Positions 45,710 through 54,957 of a stretch of 64,000 nucleotides of DNA are shown one piece after another; positions within the stretch are counted from its first letter, which is position 1, and each line of letters starts with the position of its first letter. Both the position numbers and the translations under genes were made by a program. The stretch lies in assembly GCF_017347585.1 (NCBI RefSeq), contig NZ_AP024480.1, positions 2,147,501-2,211,500 on the forward strand. The letters run 5' to 3'. The notes below the pieces were generated by a model that worked only from the letters and a program-made list of their open reading frames with translations, was not told the DNA's origin and did no database searches. The DNA comes from Caldicellulosiruptor diazotrophicus. Its GTDB lineage: Bacteria; Bacillota; Thermoanaerobacteria; Caldicellulosiruptorales; Caldicellulosiruptoraceae.

Positions 45710-45739
45710 ATTATACTATATTTTTCTATTGAAAGTCAA
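45710..45739 (-). promoter_or_regulatory. Promoter of the addB-addA-like operon
   Basis: On the minus strand TTGACT (45739-45734), an 18-nt spacer and TATAAT (45715-45710) lie 56 nt before the AddB-like start, directly after the terminator of the preceding gene. Confidence 0.65.
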
Positions 45740-45740
45740 A

Positions 45741-45769
45741 GAAAAATAAAAAGGCTGCTTTCGCAGCCT
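45741..45769 (-). terminator. Terminator after homocysteine methyltransferase/MTHFR gene
   Basis: A 7-bp perfect stem (45752-45758 with 45763-45769) with loop GAAA is followed in the minus transcript by UUUUAUUUUUC. It is a strong tetraloop terminator. Confidence 0.9.
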
Positions 45770-45795
45770 CTTTGCATTTTTTATAATTATTTTAG

Positions 45796-47610
45796 TTACT
45801 TAAAATTCCTAATTATTTCAGCCGCCATCTCGTATTTTTCAAACGGTGGCATGATGTAGATACCATTTACCATATGTTTTATTTTCTCAACTATTTCGCA
45901 AGCAATCTCTATACCTTCTTTTGCAGGTTCCTTGGAATTGTGCATTCTCTGACGGATTTTATCTGGTATTGTAATTCCTGGCACCTCATTGTGCAGAAAC
46001 TCAGCATGGCGTGGTGACCTTAGTGGCAAAATGCCAGCCAAAATTGGTGGAAGTTTGAAATTAACTTTTTCAAAAAATCTTTCTAAACTTTCTGGTTCAT
46101 AAATTGGCTGTGTTTCTATAAAGTGAGCTCCATTTTCAATCTTGTGCTTAAGCTTTTCTATTTCTTTTTCTAAGTCATCTGCGTTAAGATTCAGAGCAAC
46201 GCCTATTGTAAAGTTTGTTGCCTTGCCAATCGGATTGCCCATATAATCTGTGCCACTATTTAGCCTGCTTAAAATTAGAACAAGCCCTTCAGAATTAACA
46301 TCAAAAACAGGTTTTGCTTGTGGATGGTCGCCAATTGATGGTGGGTCACCTGTGAGCGCCAAAACATTCTTTACTCCAAGTGCTGCTGCACCCAGAAGTT
46401 CTGATTGAAGAGAAATAAGGTTTCTGTCTCTGCACGTAAAGTGCAGTATTGACTCCATATTCAGCTCTTCTTTGAGTATATGAGCAAGAGCAATTGGAGA
46501 AATTCTAACCCTTGCCATTGGAGAATCTGCAATATTTACCGTGTCTGCCCCAGCCTCTTTTAAAAACTTCACACCTTCTTTTGTCTTTTCAAGCTCAATT
46601 CCTTTGGGTGGACTTATCTCAACTGTAAAGATAAATTTTTTGCCAAGTTTTTGAGAAAATTCAGATGGAGTATCTTTTAAAACTGCATTCTGTTCTTCTT
46701 TTCTCTCAACCGGTTCAACTTCTATGCTGGGTAAAAACTCTCCTACTTTTTCCTTTATAGCCTTTATATGCTCAGGAGTTGTTCCACAGCATCCTCCAAC
46801 AATCTTTGCCCCAAGCTTTATATATTCAGGAACAAATGATGCAAAATAATTTGCCGAAGTTGAAAAAATGAGCCTTCCTTGCACAAGCTGGGGATACCCT
46901 GCATTCGGCTGAACAGAAAATGGACCTTTTAAATGTTGGGAGAATATCTTCAAAGCCTCTAAAGTCTTTTGAGGACCATTACCGCAGTTAAGTCCCACAA
47001 CATCTGCATCTGTAGATTTCAAAAATTCTATAACCGTGTAGATATCTTCCCCATATATTGTGCTCAGCTCTTTGGTAAAGGAAAATTGAATTATATATGG
47101 AATTTTATCATTTAGCTCCTTCAAAGCTTCAATTGCGATTTGAACCTCATGTGTTGATGCAGCTGTCTCAAAGATTATTGCATCAACCCCTTCGTCCAAG
47201 AGAAAATAAAGCTGTCTTTTGTACACCTCTTTTGCTCGTCTAGCATCTATCTCAAAACCACTGCCAACCGGTTTCCCAAGCGGTCCAACACTACCTATGA
47301 CATAAGCTTTATCGTCTCCTGCCTCTTTTGCAATCCTGACAGCATATCTGTTTATCCTTTCAACCTCGTTTTCAAATCCAAAAACCTTGAGCTTACACTC
47401 ATTTGCACCAAAGGTATTAGTTTCAATACAACTTGCACCAGCTAAGATATAATCTGTGTGAATTTGCTTTACAAGCTCAGGATTCACTACATTTGCCCAC
47501 TCAAGTGGAAAGTCCAGCGAAAATCCTCTGTTCAAAAGCTCTGTGCCCATTGCACCGTCAAAAATTATGTTTGACTGACTTTTTAAAAATTCTTCAAAGT
47601 TTTTCTTCAA
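45796..47610 (-). CDS. Homocysteine S-methyltransferase / methylenetetrahydrofolate reductase fusion
   Basis: This is a two-domain enzyme of 604 aa. Residues 1-290 are a homocysteine methyltransferase barrel (FDGAMGTELLNRG, with zinc cysteines in LNCGNG and GGCCGTTPEH). Residues about 310-604 are a MetF-type flavin reductase that makes 5-methyl-THF (FTVEISPPKG, ALTGDPP, FIETQPIYE). The fusion links methyl supply and use. The start TTG 47610 sits 7 nt after GAGGAGG. The gene follows a second methyltransferase by 23 nt. Confidence 0.93.
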   Translation of the reverse strand: MKKNFEEFLKSQSNIIFDGAMGTELLNRGFSLDFPLEWANVVNPELVKQIHTDYILAGASCIETNTFGANECKLKVFGFENEVERINRYAVRIAKEAGDDKAYVIGSVGPLGKPVGSGFEIDARRAKEVYKRQLYFLLDEGVDAIIFETAASTHEVQIAIEALKELNDKIPYIIQFSFTKELSTIYGEDIYTVIEFLKSTDADVVGLNCGNGPQKTLEALKIFSQHLKGPFSVQPNAGYPQLVQGRLIFSTSANYFASFVPEYIKLGAKIVGGCCGTTPEHIKAIKEKVGEFLPSIEVEPVERKEEQNAVLKDTPSEFSQKLGKKFIFTVEISPPKGIELEKTKEGVKFLKEAGADTVNIADSPMARVRISPIALAHILKEELNMESILHFTCRDRNLISLQSELLGAAALGVKNVLALTGDPPSIGDHPQAKPVFDVNSEGLVLILSRLNSGTDYMGNPIGKATNFTIGVALNLNADDLEKEIEKLKHKIENGAHFIETQPIYEPESLERFFEKVNFKLPPILAGILPLRSPRHAEFLHNEVPGITIPDKIRQRMHNSKEPAKEGIEIACEIVEKIKHMVNGIYIMPPFEKYEMAAEIIRNFK

Positions 47611-47633
47611 CTTGCAACCTCCTCATAATATTC

Positions 47634-48869
47634 TTAAATCTGTACCTTTACCGCACTTTCGCCGTGTATGTTTGACACAATTCCGTATACACCAAAGTAA
47701 TACCTTTCGATAATATTTATATGAGATTCTGTTTCTGTATTAAAAATATAAGGTTTTTTTGAAAAGTCTTGAGATTCTATTAAAAATTCCTTTAAAATCT
47801 CAGGCTCTACATTCTCATCAATATCAACAAATATTGCATCTTCTTCAAGCCCTGCAAGTTCAAAGACAGCTTCGTTTGAAAAATCATTTGTGAGCTTGAA
47901 TTCATATACACTAAATTTTTGAGAAATATCAAGCAATGAATAAATTGATGTTATGAACTTCTTCTGTGTGTCACTTTCAAATGAAACCTCTTTTCCTTTT
48001 AAAACCTTCGATATTGCTCTGATATACTCAGGGTTTGTGCCACAGCAGCCACCATAGAGCCTGACTCCATTTTCAACAAACTCTTCTGTCAAATTTACAA
48101 ACTCAGGGATGCAGCTTTCATACACAGTCTTGCCATCAATCACCTTAGGCAGCCCTGCGTTTGGCTTTACTGAAAGCGGAATAAACGAAAAACCTTGCAT
48201 CTGCTTTATAACTTCTAAAAGCTGCATCGCACCGCCAGAGCAGTTAGCACCAACAATGTCACAGCCAATTAAACTGAAATAATATGCTGCAACCTCTGGA
48301 GGAGTTCCCATCAAAAGCCTCTTGTTTTGTTCAAACGTAAGAGATACCAAACACGGTATATCTTTTTTAAACTCTTCTTTTACCTTTTTATATGCAAAAA
48401 ATGCAGCCTTTGCTTCTTTTATGTCAGACATAGTCTCAATCGAAACAAAATCTGCTCCCGCTTGAATTCCACTCAAAATCTGTTCATAAAATATCTCTTC
48501 TGCCTCATCAAAGCTAAGATCACCTGAAGGGACAAAAAGCCTGCCTGTTGGTCCGACAGAGAGTCCAACATACCCGCCATAGTCTTTTGCAACCTCTTTT
48601 GCAAGCTTGACTGCACATTTGTTTATATCCTCAACCTCATTTTCAAGTCCATATTTTTTAAGCTTTTCTCTGTTTGCGCCAAAGGTGTTTGTCTCAACAC
48701 AGTCAGACCCAGCTTCAAAGTACTGCCTGTGAATAGACGAAACTACATCCTGCCGTGTTACCGACCACAAATCAGGACATTCATCTTCTGTCAAGCCATT
48801 TTGAATAAGCTGAGTACCCATCGCCCCATCAAAAATTAATACCTTTTTGTAAAGTTCATCTTTCAACAA
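47634..48869 (-). CDS. Homocysteine S-methyltransferase-like protein with extra C-terminal domain
   Basis: The first 290 residues match the homocysteine-binding module of MetH (FDGAMGTQLIQNG, ANCSGG, GGCCGTNPEY), with both zinc-cysteine motifs. The remaining roughly 120 residues include IFNTETESHINIIERYYFG, which resembles a truncated folate-binding module. The cobalamin-binding and activation domains of MetH are absent, so it may work with separate partners. The ATG at 48881 abuts the AAGAGAGG site; TTG at 48869 is a better start. It is in an operon with the MTHFR fusion. Confidence 0.82.
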   Translation of the reverse strand: MLKDELYKKVLIFDGAMGTQLIQNGLTEDECPDLWSVTRQDVVSSIHRQYFEAGSDCVETNTFGANREKLKKYGLENEVEDINKCAVKLAKEVAKDYGGYVGLSVGPTGRLFVPSGDLSFDEAEEIFYEQILSGIQAGADFVSIETMSDIKEAKAAFFAYKKVKEEFKKDIPCLVSLTFEQNKRLLMGTPPEVAAYYFSLIGCDIVGANCSGGAMQLLEVIKQMQGFSFIPLSVKPNAGLPKVIDGKTVYESCIPEFVNLTEEFVENGVRLYGGCCGTNPEYIRAISKVLKGKEVSFESDTQKKFITSIYSLLDISQKFSVYEFKLTNDFSNEAVFELAGLEEDAIFVDIDENVEPEILKEFLIESQDFSKKPYIFNTETESHINIIERYYFGVYGIVSNIHGESAVKVQI

Positions 48870-48902
48870 TGCAAATACCATCCTCTCTTAACAATAAATT
48901 TT

Positions 48903-48930
48903 AAAAAAAGCTGCTTAAATTTTAAGCAGC
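48903..48930 (-). terminator. Terminator of the rapZ-yvcK-whiA-crh operon
   Basis: A 10-bp stem (GCTGCTTAAA with TTTAAGCAGC, 48910-48930, one unpaired centre base) is followed in the minus transcript by seven U. It lies 14 nt after the crh stop. Confidence 0.9.
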
Positions 48931-48943
48931 CTCTTCAAAATAC

Positions 48944-49282
48944 TTATTCAAGAACATCTTCACCATTCTCTTTTTGGCTTTCCTTTTTTGTCTCTTGCTG
49001 GGTAATTTCATCGGCAACCTGTTCGCTAAAATCCGAATGAATAAGCCTTAAAACAGCTTCCAATGCTTCTTTTTCATCCTCACCCTCAGTGATAATTGTT
49101 ACTTCATCTCCATAGTCCACCATAAGCGACATTAAACCCATTATGCTCTTTGCATTGGCTCTCTTCTCATCTTTTTCTATTAAAATTAGAGATTTAAACT
49201 TACTTGCAACCTGAACAAGCAACGCTGCAGCACGAGATGTGATTCCCTGGGAATTTTCAATCTTAATGTGAAGGCTTTGCAT
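48944..49282 (-). CDS. crh: Crh-type catabolite-repression HPr protein
   Basis: This is an HPr-fold protein that cannot carry PEP-derived phosphate. The segment normally GIHARPA reads GITSRAA, so the active-site His15 is Thr, whereas the Ser46 region KSIMGLMSL is intact. HprK (27468-28403) can therefore phosphorylate it, and the protein can act as a CcpA co-repressor. A charged tail of about 25 residues (TQQETKKESQKENGEDV) is added. Its position after whiA, yvcK and rapZ matches B. subtilis crh. It overlaps the whiA stop by 20 nt. Confidence 0.9.
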   Translation of the reverse strand: MQSLHIKIENSQGITSRAAALLVQVASKFKSLILIEKDEKRANAKSIMGLMSLMVDYGDEVTIITEGEDEKEALEAVLRLIHSDFSEQVADEITQQETKKESQKENGEDVLE

Positions 49283-50234
49283 ATACTATTCCTCCTTTTC
49301 TAAGTTCCTCGGCAATTTTATCTATTTTTCTTAATCTATGATTGACTCCAGATTTGCCAATTGGTTTTTCAAGCATATTCCCTAATTCTTTCAAAGATGC
49401 ATCTTTATATTTAATCCTGAGGCGTGCTATCTCTTGTAAATTCTCCGGAAGACTTTCAATGCCAATTGTCCTTTCAATAAATTCAATATTCTCAATATGC
49501 CTCATAGAGGCATTTATGGTTTTCTCTAAATTAGCTGTTTCACAATTGACAAGACGGTTGACATTGTTTCTTAGCTCTTTTACTATCCGGATATTCTCAA
49601 GTTCTAAAAGTGAAGAATGTGCTCCAATTATGTTTAAAAAATCTACTATCTGTTCACCTTCTTTTAAGTATACTACATAATGAGACTTTCTTTCAACAAT
49701 TTTTGCCTCAAACTCAAAACTGTTTAAAACCTTCTGCAAAAACTCGGCATCATCCTTTGTTTTCAAATCAAACTCCAAATGATACATCTTCTCAGGGTTT
49801 GTAATAGAACCACACGATAAAAATGTTGCCTGCAAAAATGCCTTCTTGCAACATTTCTTTTTTACAAGTTCTTCTTTAAGCGAAAAATTAAGGTAGTACT
49901 CTTTTGTACCTTTTCTCACAAAATGAAGTTCTTTTAAAATTTTCAAGTTATCATTGCTTGGTGGTAAAAAAATTGTGTAAATATAGTTTTTTTGTAACTT
50001 GCTATTTTTCTTAATGCTTACTTCACAGTGTTTTGAAAACCCATTTTTCATAAGGAGGAAAAAGGCCCTTGCAGTCTGAGCATTTTCAAAAGAAGTTTTA
50101 AACGAAAAAGTTCCATCAATCTCATATATGAGCCCTGTAAATTTCAAAAAGGCTGCAGCTGCGGCTTTCACGCAGCAGGAATTTTGAGAAAATTTTTTGC
50201 TCACCTCTGCTTTTGCAGTCGATGAAAAAGACAT
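49263..50234 (-). CDS. whiA: DNA-binding protein WhiA
   Basis: WhiA has an N-terminal LAGLIDADG-homing-endonuclease-like fold and a C-terminal helix-turn-helix (LGNMLEKPIGKSGVNHR) and affects cell division and chromosome segregation. The N-terminus SFSSTAKAEVSKKF and the conserved core fit the family, and 323 aa is typical. It starts 39 nt after yvcK and overlaps crh. Confidence 0.94.
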   Translation of the reverse strand: MSFSSTAKAEVSKKFSQNSCCVKAAAAAFLKFTGLIYEIDGTFSFKTSFENAQTARAFFLLMKNGFSKHCEVSIKKNSKLQKNYIYTIFLPPSNDNLKILKELHFVRKGTKEYYLNFSLKEELVKKKCCKKAFLQATFLSCGSITNPEKMYHLEFDLKTKDDAEFLQKVLNSFEFEAKIVERKSHYVVYLKEGEQIVDFLNIIGAHSSLLELENIRIVKELRNNVNRLVNCETANLEKTINASMRHIENIEFIERTIGIESLPENLQEIARLRIKYKDASLKELGNMLEKPIGKSGVNHRLRKIDKIAEELRKGGIVYAKPSH

Positions 50235-50273
50235 TTTTATTTACCTCCAAAAAGAAAGCTTGTTTGGGGCACT

Positions 50274-51590
50274 TTAGCTCTTAAATGGTTTACTAAAATT
50301 TTTTAATCTCAAATATCCTAACTTATACTCATGAATAACATCCTTGCCAAAAACTATATTACTAAGAAGCCTTGCAAGTTTTGCTGAGTTGTGGCGAATA
50401 AGTCCATTGGAAATACTTAAAAGTCCTTCTTCTATAACCTTATATCCCTTTTCTTCAGTTTTCTTGTCAGCAAAAACAGGTTGTGCACCATCTTCCCTGT
50501 ATCTTTCAAGCACATCTGAAGGAATAGGCTGGTTGTTAACAATAACAATGTCAAAAATCCTTCCAGCACAGTGTCTCTCTATTGCTTCAATATGGTCACA
50601 CAAAAGGTATCCGTCTGTCTCACCAGGTTGTGTCATGATATTTGCAACGTAAATTTTTTTTGCCCTGCTTTTCTTTATACTCTCAACAACCTCCTTAAAT
50701 ACAAGATTTGGCATTATGCTTGTATAAAGACTTCCCGGTCCAATTATTATTACATCTGCCTTTTCAATCTCATCCAGAACTTCAGAATATGGCTTTGCAT
50801 CAGTTGGAGTTATAAAAACTCTTTTTATTGGAGTCTTAGAATTTTTAACCTCTTCAGGAATTTTTGACTCGCCAACAACTACCCTACCGTCTTCAAGCTC
50901 AGCGCAAAGATTAATATTGTCAAGAGTGACAGGCAAAACTTTCCCACGAACTGCTAAAACCTCGCTCATAAGCTTTACCGCTTTTTCAAAGCTACCTGCA
51001 ATTCCTGTCATCGCAGCTAAAAACAGATTGCCAAAACTTTGACCTTTAAGGCTTCCCTCCTTGAACCTGTAATTTAAAAGCTTTTGCATAATCTCTTCTG
51101 TGTTTGCCAAAGCTAAGATGCAGTTTCTTATATCACCCGGGGGAAGCATACCAAGGTCTTCTCTGAGTTTTCCTGAACCTCCTCCATCGTCTGCGACAGT
51201 TACAACTGCTGTGATGTTTGCAGTGAGGTTTTTTAGCCCCCTGAGCATTGTAGAAAGTCCTGTACCACCACCGATTGCAACAATTCTTGGCCCTTTTTCT
51301 AAAAACCCTTTTGAATATATAGCATCAAATATGGTCTTCTGACTTATTCTGTATGGCAAACTTTTGTTCAAAAGCTGTATAAATCCCTTTGCTAAACCCA
51401 TCAGCGAAACTAAAAAAATTCCAATCCCTAAAGCAAATAACCCTATGCGAAAAGATAATCGAAGTTCTACTGAAACATTGAAAATATCAATGCTTTTTGC
51501 TAACGAAGCTGAGATTATAATAATACTAAATAACATCAATAAAACCCATCTTTTTATATATATACCTGGTTTCAGAAAATCAAATATCAT
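50274..51590 (-). CDS. Gluconeogenesis factor YvcK/GlmR with membrane anchor
   Basis: YvcK/GlmR binds UDP-sugars and couples carbon flow to cell-wall precursor synthesis. The core starts VAIGGGTGLSTMLRGLK near residue 105, a UDP-binding loop, and continues with ADDGGGSGKLREDLG. Unlike B. subtilis YvcK, an N-terminal extension of about 100 residues adds two membrane helices (about 13-32 and 50-72), which would tether it at the membrane. It is between rapZ and whiA, the usual order. Confidence 0.93.
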   Translation of the reverse strand: MIFDFLKPGIYIKRWVLLMLFSIIIISASLAKSIDIFNVSVELRLSFRIGLFALGIGIFLVSLMGLAKGFIQLLNKSLPYRISQKTIFDAIYSKGFLEKGPRIVAIGGGTGLSTMLRGLKNLTANITAVVTVADDGGGSGKLREDLGMLPPGDIRNCILALANTEEIMQKLLNYRFKEGSLKGQSFGNLFLAAMTGIAGSFEKAVKLMSEVLAVRGKVLPVTLDNINLCAELEDGRVVVGESKIPEEVKNSKTPIKRVFITPTDAKPYSEVLDEIEKADVIIIGPGSLYTSIMPNLVFKEVVESIKKSRAKKIYVANIMTQPGETDGYLLCDHIEAIERHCAGRIFDIVIVNNQPIPSDVLERYREDGAQPVFADKKTEEKGYKVIEEGLLSISNGLIRHNSAKLARLLSNIVFGKDVIHEYKLGYLRLKNFSKPFKS

Positions 51591-51596
51591 TTGCTG

Positions 51597-52469
51597 TCAC
51601 CCTTTTATATCTTTCTCTATATCTCTATGAAATATTGACACTTTATATCCCTGATTTTCAATAGTCTTTTTTAGTTCTTCAGCCACTGTTACAGACCTAT
51701 GCTTACCACCAGTACAGCCAATTGCAATTACAAGTTGTCCTTTTCCTTCTTCTGCATAATTTGGTATTAAAAATAAAATCAGGTCAAATAGTTTTTGTAA
51801 GAATTCTTTTGTAACTTCCCACCTTAAAACATATTCTTTTACATCAGGGTCCTTGCCTGTTTTGTGTTTGAGAGTATCTACATAAAACGGGTTTGGAATG
51901 AACCTAACATCAAAAACAAGGTCGGCATCAAGCGGAAGTCCGTATTTGAAACCAAAAGACATAATTGTGATTAGCATTGTTTCTTTTGACTTTTGTTGAA
52001 CAAAAATCTCAAAAAGTTTTTCTTTTAAATCCTTTGGTAAAAGGGTTGATGTATCGATCACAAAATCAGCATATTTTTTCACATCCTCAAGCTTCTTTCT
52101 CTCTTTCTGAATAGCTTCTAAAATGCTACCGTCACCTTCATGAGTTAAAGGATGTTTTCGCCTTGTTTCTTTATATCGTTTTATAAGAACATCATCATGG
52201 GCATCTAAAAAGAGGAGTTTAAAGTTGCGGTTATCTTTTTTAAGCTCCTTAAGAACATCTTTGAAGTCATCAAAAAATTCTCCACCACGAATATCCACTA
52301 CCGCAGCAATCCTTGAAATTTTCTCCTTTGTTGCACTTGCAAGTTCAGCAATTTTGGGTAAAAAGTGTGGTGGCAAGTTGTCTATGCAAAAAAATCCCAT
52401 GTCTTCAAACGCCCTTATTGCCAAGCTCTTACCAGCGCCAGACATGCCAGTTATTATCACTATCTCCAA
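51597..52469 (-). CDS. rapZ: RNase adapter RapZ (YvcJ)
   Basis: RapZ is a nucleotide-binding protein that in enterics governs GlmS mRNA levels and in Firmicutes is linked to competence. The N-terminal P-loop is TGMSGAGKSLAI and the C-terminal domain has GCTGGKHRS. TTG 52469 is the preferred start, 8 nt after AAGGG, giving MEIVIITGMSGAGKS like other RapZ proteins; the GTG at 52478 abuts that site. It is 290 aa and lies 15 nt after murB and 6 nt before yvcK. Confidence 0.95.
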   Translation of the reverse strand: MEIVIITGMSGAGKSLAIRAFEDMGFFCIDNLPPHFLPKIAELASATKEKISRIAAVVDIRGGEFFDDFKDVLKELKKDNRNFKLLFLDAHDDVLIKRYKETRRKHPLTHEGDGSILEAIQKERKKLEDVKKYADFVIDTSTLLPKDLKEKLFEIFVQQKSKETMLITIMSFGFKYGLPLDADLVFDVRFIPNPFYVDTLKHKTGKDPDVKEYVLRWEVTKEFLQKLFDLILFLIPNYAEEGKGQLVIAIGCTGGKHRSVTVAEELKKTIENQGYKVSIFHRDIEKDIKG

Positions 52470-52484
52470 TAAAATCACCCTTTT

Positions 52485-53429
52485 TTATCTACTATTTTGA
52501 CCATCTTTTGGTACAAAAAGCGGTGTCTCAAACTCGCCTATGAACTGAATTTCAGGTTCAAGCAAAATTCCAAACTTTTCATATACAGTCTTTTGAGCAA
52601 GATAAATGAGTCTTCTTACATCCTCAGCCTTAGCATCTTCTACATTTACGATAAACCCTGCATGTTTTTCTGATATACATGCACCACCTATTCTATACCC
52701 TTTCAATCCTGCATCCTCGATGAGCTTCCCTGCAAAGTTGTTTGGCGGTCTTTTAAACACAGAACCTGCGCTCGGGTAAGAAAGAGGCTGTTTTTCTCGC
52801 CGCCTTTTTGAACATTCATTTGCTTTTTGCAAAGGCGTGATATCTTCTTTACTTGCATACTGCAGGCAAAATACCGTCTTGAGCAGGACAAGTTTTTCTT
52901 CTTTCAGTCGGCTATGCCTGTATGAAAACCTCATATCTGTCCTACCAAGCTTTACGGGGTTCAAGTTCTCATCCAAAACCTCTGCCCATTCAAAAACATC
53001 TTTTATCTCACCATCGTATGCACCAGCGTTCATATACACAGCACCACCGACAGTACCAGGAATTCCTACTGCAAACTCCAATCCTTTTAGACCTGCTTCG
53101 CACGCTTTTTTGGCAATCTGAGAAAGCATAGCTCCACACTCTGCTTCAATCACATTTCCATCTATTTTAAAAAAATCTATTTTTACTGTAGTGATTATCG
53201 CACCATCAAAACCTTTGTCAGAGACAAGAATATTTGAGCAGTTTCCAACAACAACATGGTTTATCGCTTTATCTTTTGCTACAGTTAACACTTCGATAAG
53301 TTGTTTGGTATTTTTGGGAAATACTATATATTTTGCTTCTCCACCTATCTTGAATGTTGTCAGGTCTTTTAAAGGATGGTTTTTTAGAAAATCAATACCT
53401 GAATCTTTTAAATACATTTCAAATTCCAT
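52485..53429 (-). CDS. murB: UDP-N-acetylenolpyruvoylglucosamine reductase
   Basis: MurB reduces UDP-GlcNAc-enolpyruvate to UDP-MurNAc with NADPH and FAD. FAD-binding signals TTFKIGGEAKY and VGNCSNILVSDKG are present, the catalytic Ser lies in SYPSAGSVFKRPP and the Glu near the C-terminus in LLEPEIQFIG. At 314 aa it has type-II length. AAGGTG precedes the ATG. Next to rapZ-yvcK, a cell-wall cluster. Confidence 0.96.
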   Translation of the reverse strand: MEFEMYLKDSGIDFLKNHPLKDLTTFKIGGEAKYIVFPKNTKQLIEVLTVAKDKAINHVVVGNCSNILVSDKGFDGAIITTVKIDFFKIDGNVIEAECGAMLSQIAKKACEAGLKGLEFAVGIPGTVGGAVYMNAGAYDGEIKDVFEWAEVLDENLNPVKLGRTDMRFSYRHSRLKEEKLVLLKTVFCLQYASKEDITPLQKANECSKRRREKQPLSYPSAGSVFKRPPNNFAGKLIEDAGLKGYRIGGACISEKHAGFIVNVEDAKAEDVRRLIYLAQKTVYEKFGILLEPEIQFIGEFETPLFVPKDGQNSR

Positions 53430-53490
53430 TTTTCTATCACCTTAAAAGCTTCTGTTTCAAATTTTATTATATTATATTTAAACAAAAAGT

Positions 53491-54123
53491 TTAATTATTT
53501 TTTACCTCAACTGCCTCAATACCATCTTCCCAAGGCTTGAGTAACACAGAAAACAAGCTTTTTAGAGCTTTGGTACTTCCTTTTTCAAAAAGCCACAAAT
53601 CTTCATGCTCCTTTTTCAGTATTACAGGCATGCGGTTGTGAATATGCTTTATTTCTTCTGCTGGCTCTGTTGTGAGAATGACAAAACTGTCTACGGTCAT
53701 CCCACCTTCAAGCTCAATTCTTTTGTAAAGCCCTGCCATGTAAAAGACACTGCAATCTTTGGGTTTTATGAAAAACTTTTGTTTTTTGCTGCCATCTTTC
53801 TTCCACTCAAAAAAGCCTTGAGCAGGAATCAGACACCTGTTTGATATTATGCTGGAAAACAGAGGCTTTTGCAAGATGGTCTCAGCCCTTGCATTGATTA
53901 TAACCTCTTTCTTGTTTTGAAGAGGCAATCCCCATCTTAAAATCTCAGCTCTTCTTTGAAAATCCTTTGACACAATTGATACAGCAAACTCTGTAGGAAA
54001 TATCTCACCTGATTTCACTTTCTGTAAAAGTGGACTTCCTTCATATTTTTGAGAAATCTCATCTAAGATCTTTTTAATCTCTTCAATGTTATCATCAAGA
54101 TTCAAAAAGTATCTCCCGCACAC
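53491..54123 (-). CDS. SOS response-associated peptidase (SRAP/HMCES family)
   Basis: SRAP proteins bond covalently to abasic sites in single-stranded DNA through Cys2 and protect them. The N-terminus MCGRYFLN exposes Cys2 after Met removal. The active-site Asn lies in NARAET, Glu in GFFEWKK and His in KHIHNRMPV. At 210 aa it has family length. The GTG start has GGAGG 10 nt upstream. It lies 6 nt after the HAD gene. Confidence 0.94.
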   Translation of the reverse strand: MCGRYFLNLDDNIEEIKKILDEISQKYEGSPLLQKVKSGEIFPTEFAVSIVSKDFQRRAEILRWGLPLQNKKEVIINARAETILQKPLFSSIISNRCLIPAQGFFEWKKDGSKKQKFFIKPKDCSVFYMAGLYKRIELEGGMTVDSFVILTTEPAEEIKHIHNRMPVILKKEHEDLWLFEKGSTKALKSLFSVLLKPWEDGIEAVEVKNN

Positions 54124-54129
54124 AAAAAA

Positions 54130-54957
54130 TCAACCTCCAAAGCTAAGCTTCATGTCATAATATAAATCCATTATTGAACTATAAATCAAATCTGGCTTTA
54201 AAGATGAAGCCTCAACATCTTCCATCTTTGTCTCGCCAGACAAAACCAAAATAGCAACCATACCGCTATCCTTTGCCATTTTTATGTCTGTGTAAAGTCT
54301 ATCTCCTATCATTGCAATCCTTTTTCTATCAACCTTTTTGAGATTTGAGATTATATCAACCATTATAGAAGAAGGTTTTCCAACAAAAACAGGTTTTTTC
54401 TTTGTTGCAATCTCAAGCAGATAGCAGATAGACCCGCAATCTGGTATATATCTTCCGCCATCTAAAGGACAGACAAGGTCCGGGTTTGTTGCTAAAAAAG
54501 GAACTCCTCTTCTTATAAGCTCACATGCATCCAAAAGCTTTTTGTAGGTAAGGGTAGTATCAAATCCAACAATAAGATAGTCTATATTGTAATTTGGACT
54601 ATCAACAACAAAGATGCCCATCGACTTTAGCTCTCTTTTTAAAGATGATGTGCCAACAACATATACTCTTGGTGGTTTTTCTTTTTTGTGGATTGTGTTG
54701 ATATAAATTCCCATAGCCTGACCAGAAGTAAATACGTTTTGTCTTGTAATCTCAAAACCCATGTTCAAAAGTTTTAAATAGTACTCTTCTGAATTTTTTG
54801 ATGAATTGTTTGTCAGAAAAAGAAATTCTTTTTGATTTTCCTTTAAAAGTTTAATAAACTCTCTTGCACCTTCAAATACCCTCTCACCAAGATACACTGT
54901 GCCGTCCAAGTCAAGCAGGAAAAGGTCTATGTTTTTTAGAACGTTGCTATTCCTCAT
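54130..54957 (-). CDS. HAD-superfamily phosphatase, NagD type
   Basis: This is a 275-residue phosphatase. The DxD catalytic motif reads FLLDLDGTVYLG, motif II is FLTNNSSKN, and the IAMIGDRLYTDIKMAKDSG region gives motif IV. The cap segment with GFDTTLTYKK and FLATNPDLVCPLDGGRYIPD marks the NagD/4-nitrophenylphosphatase group. The substrate is unknown. Its ATG overlaps the glycosyltransferase stop by 4 nt. Confidence 0.9.
   Translation of the reverse strand: MRNSNVLKNIDLFLLDLDGTVYLGERVFEGAREFIKLLKENQKEFLFLTNNSSKNSEEYYLKLLNMGFEITRQNVFTSGQAMGIYINTIHKKEKPPRVYVVGTSSLKRELKSMGIFVVDSPNYNIDYLIVGFDTTLTYKKLLDACELIRRGVPFLATNPDLVCPLDGGRYIPDCGSICYLLEIATKKKPVFVGKPSSIMVDIISNLKKVDRKRIAMIGDRLYTDIKMAKDSGMVAILVLSGETKMEDVEASSLKPDLIYSSIMDLYYDMKLSFGG

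Noticed and set aside
49342..49680. Long plus-strand frame opposite whiA
   Set aside because: WhiA on the minus strand is a clear family match; this and similar antisense frames across the window are shadows.
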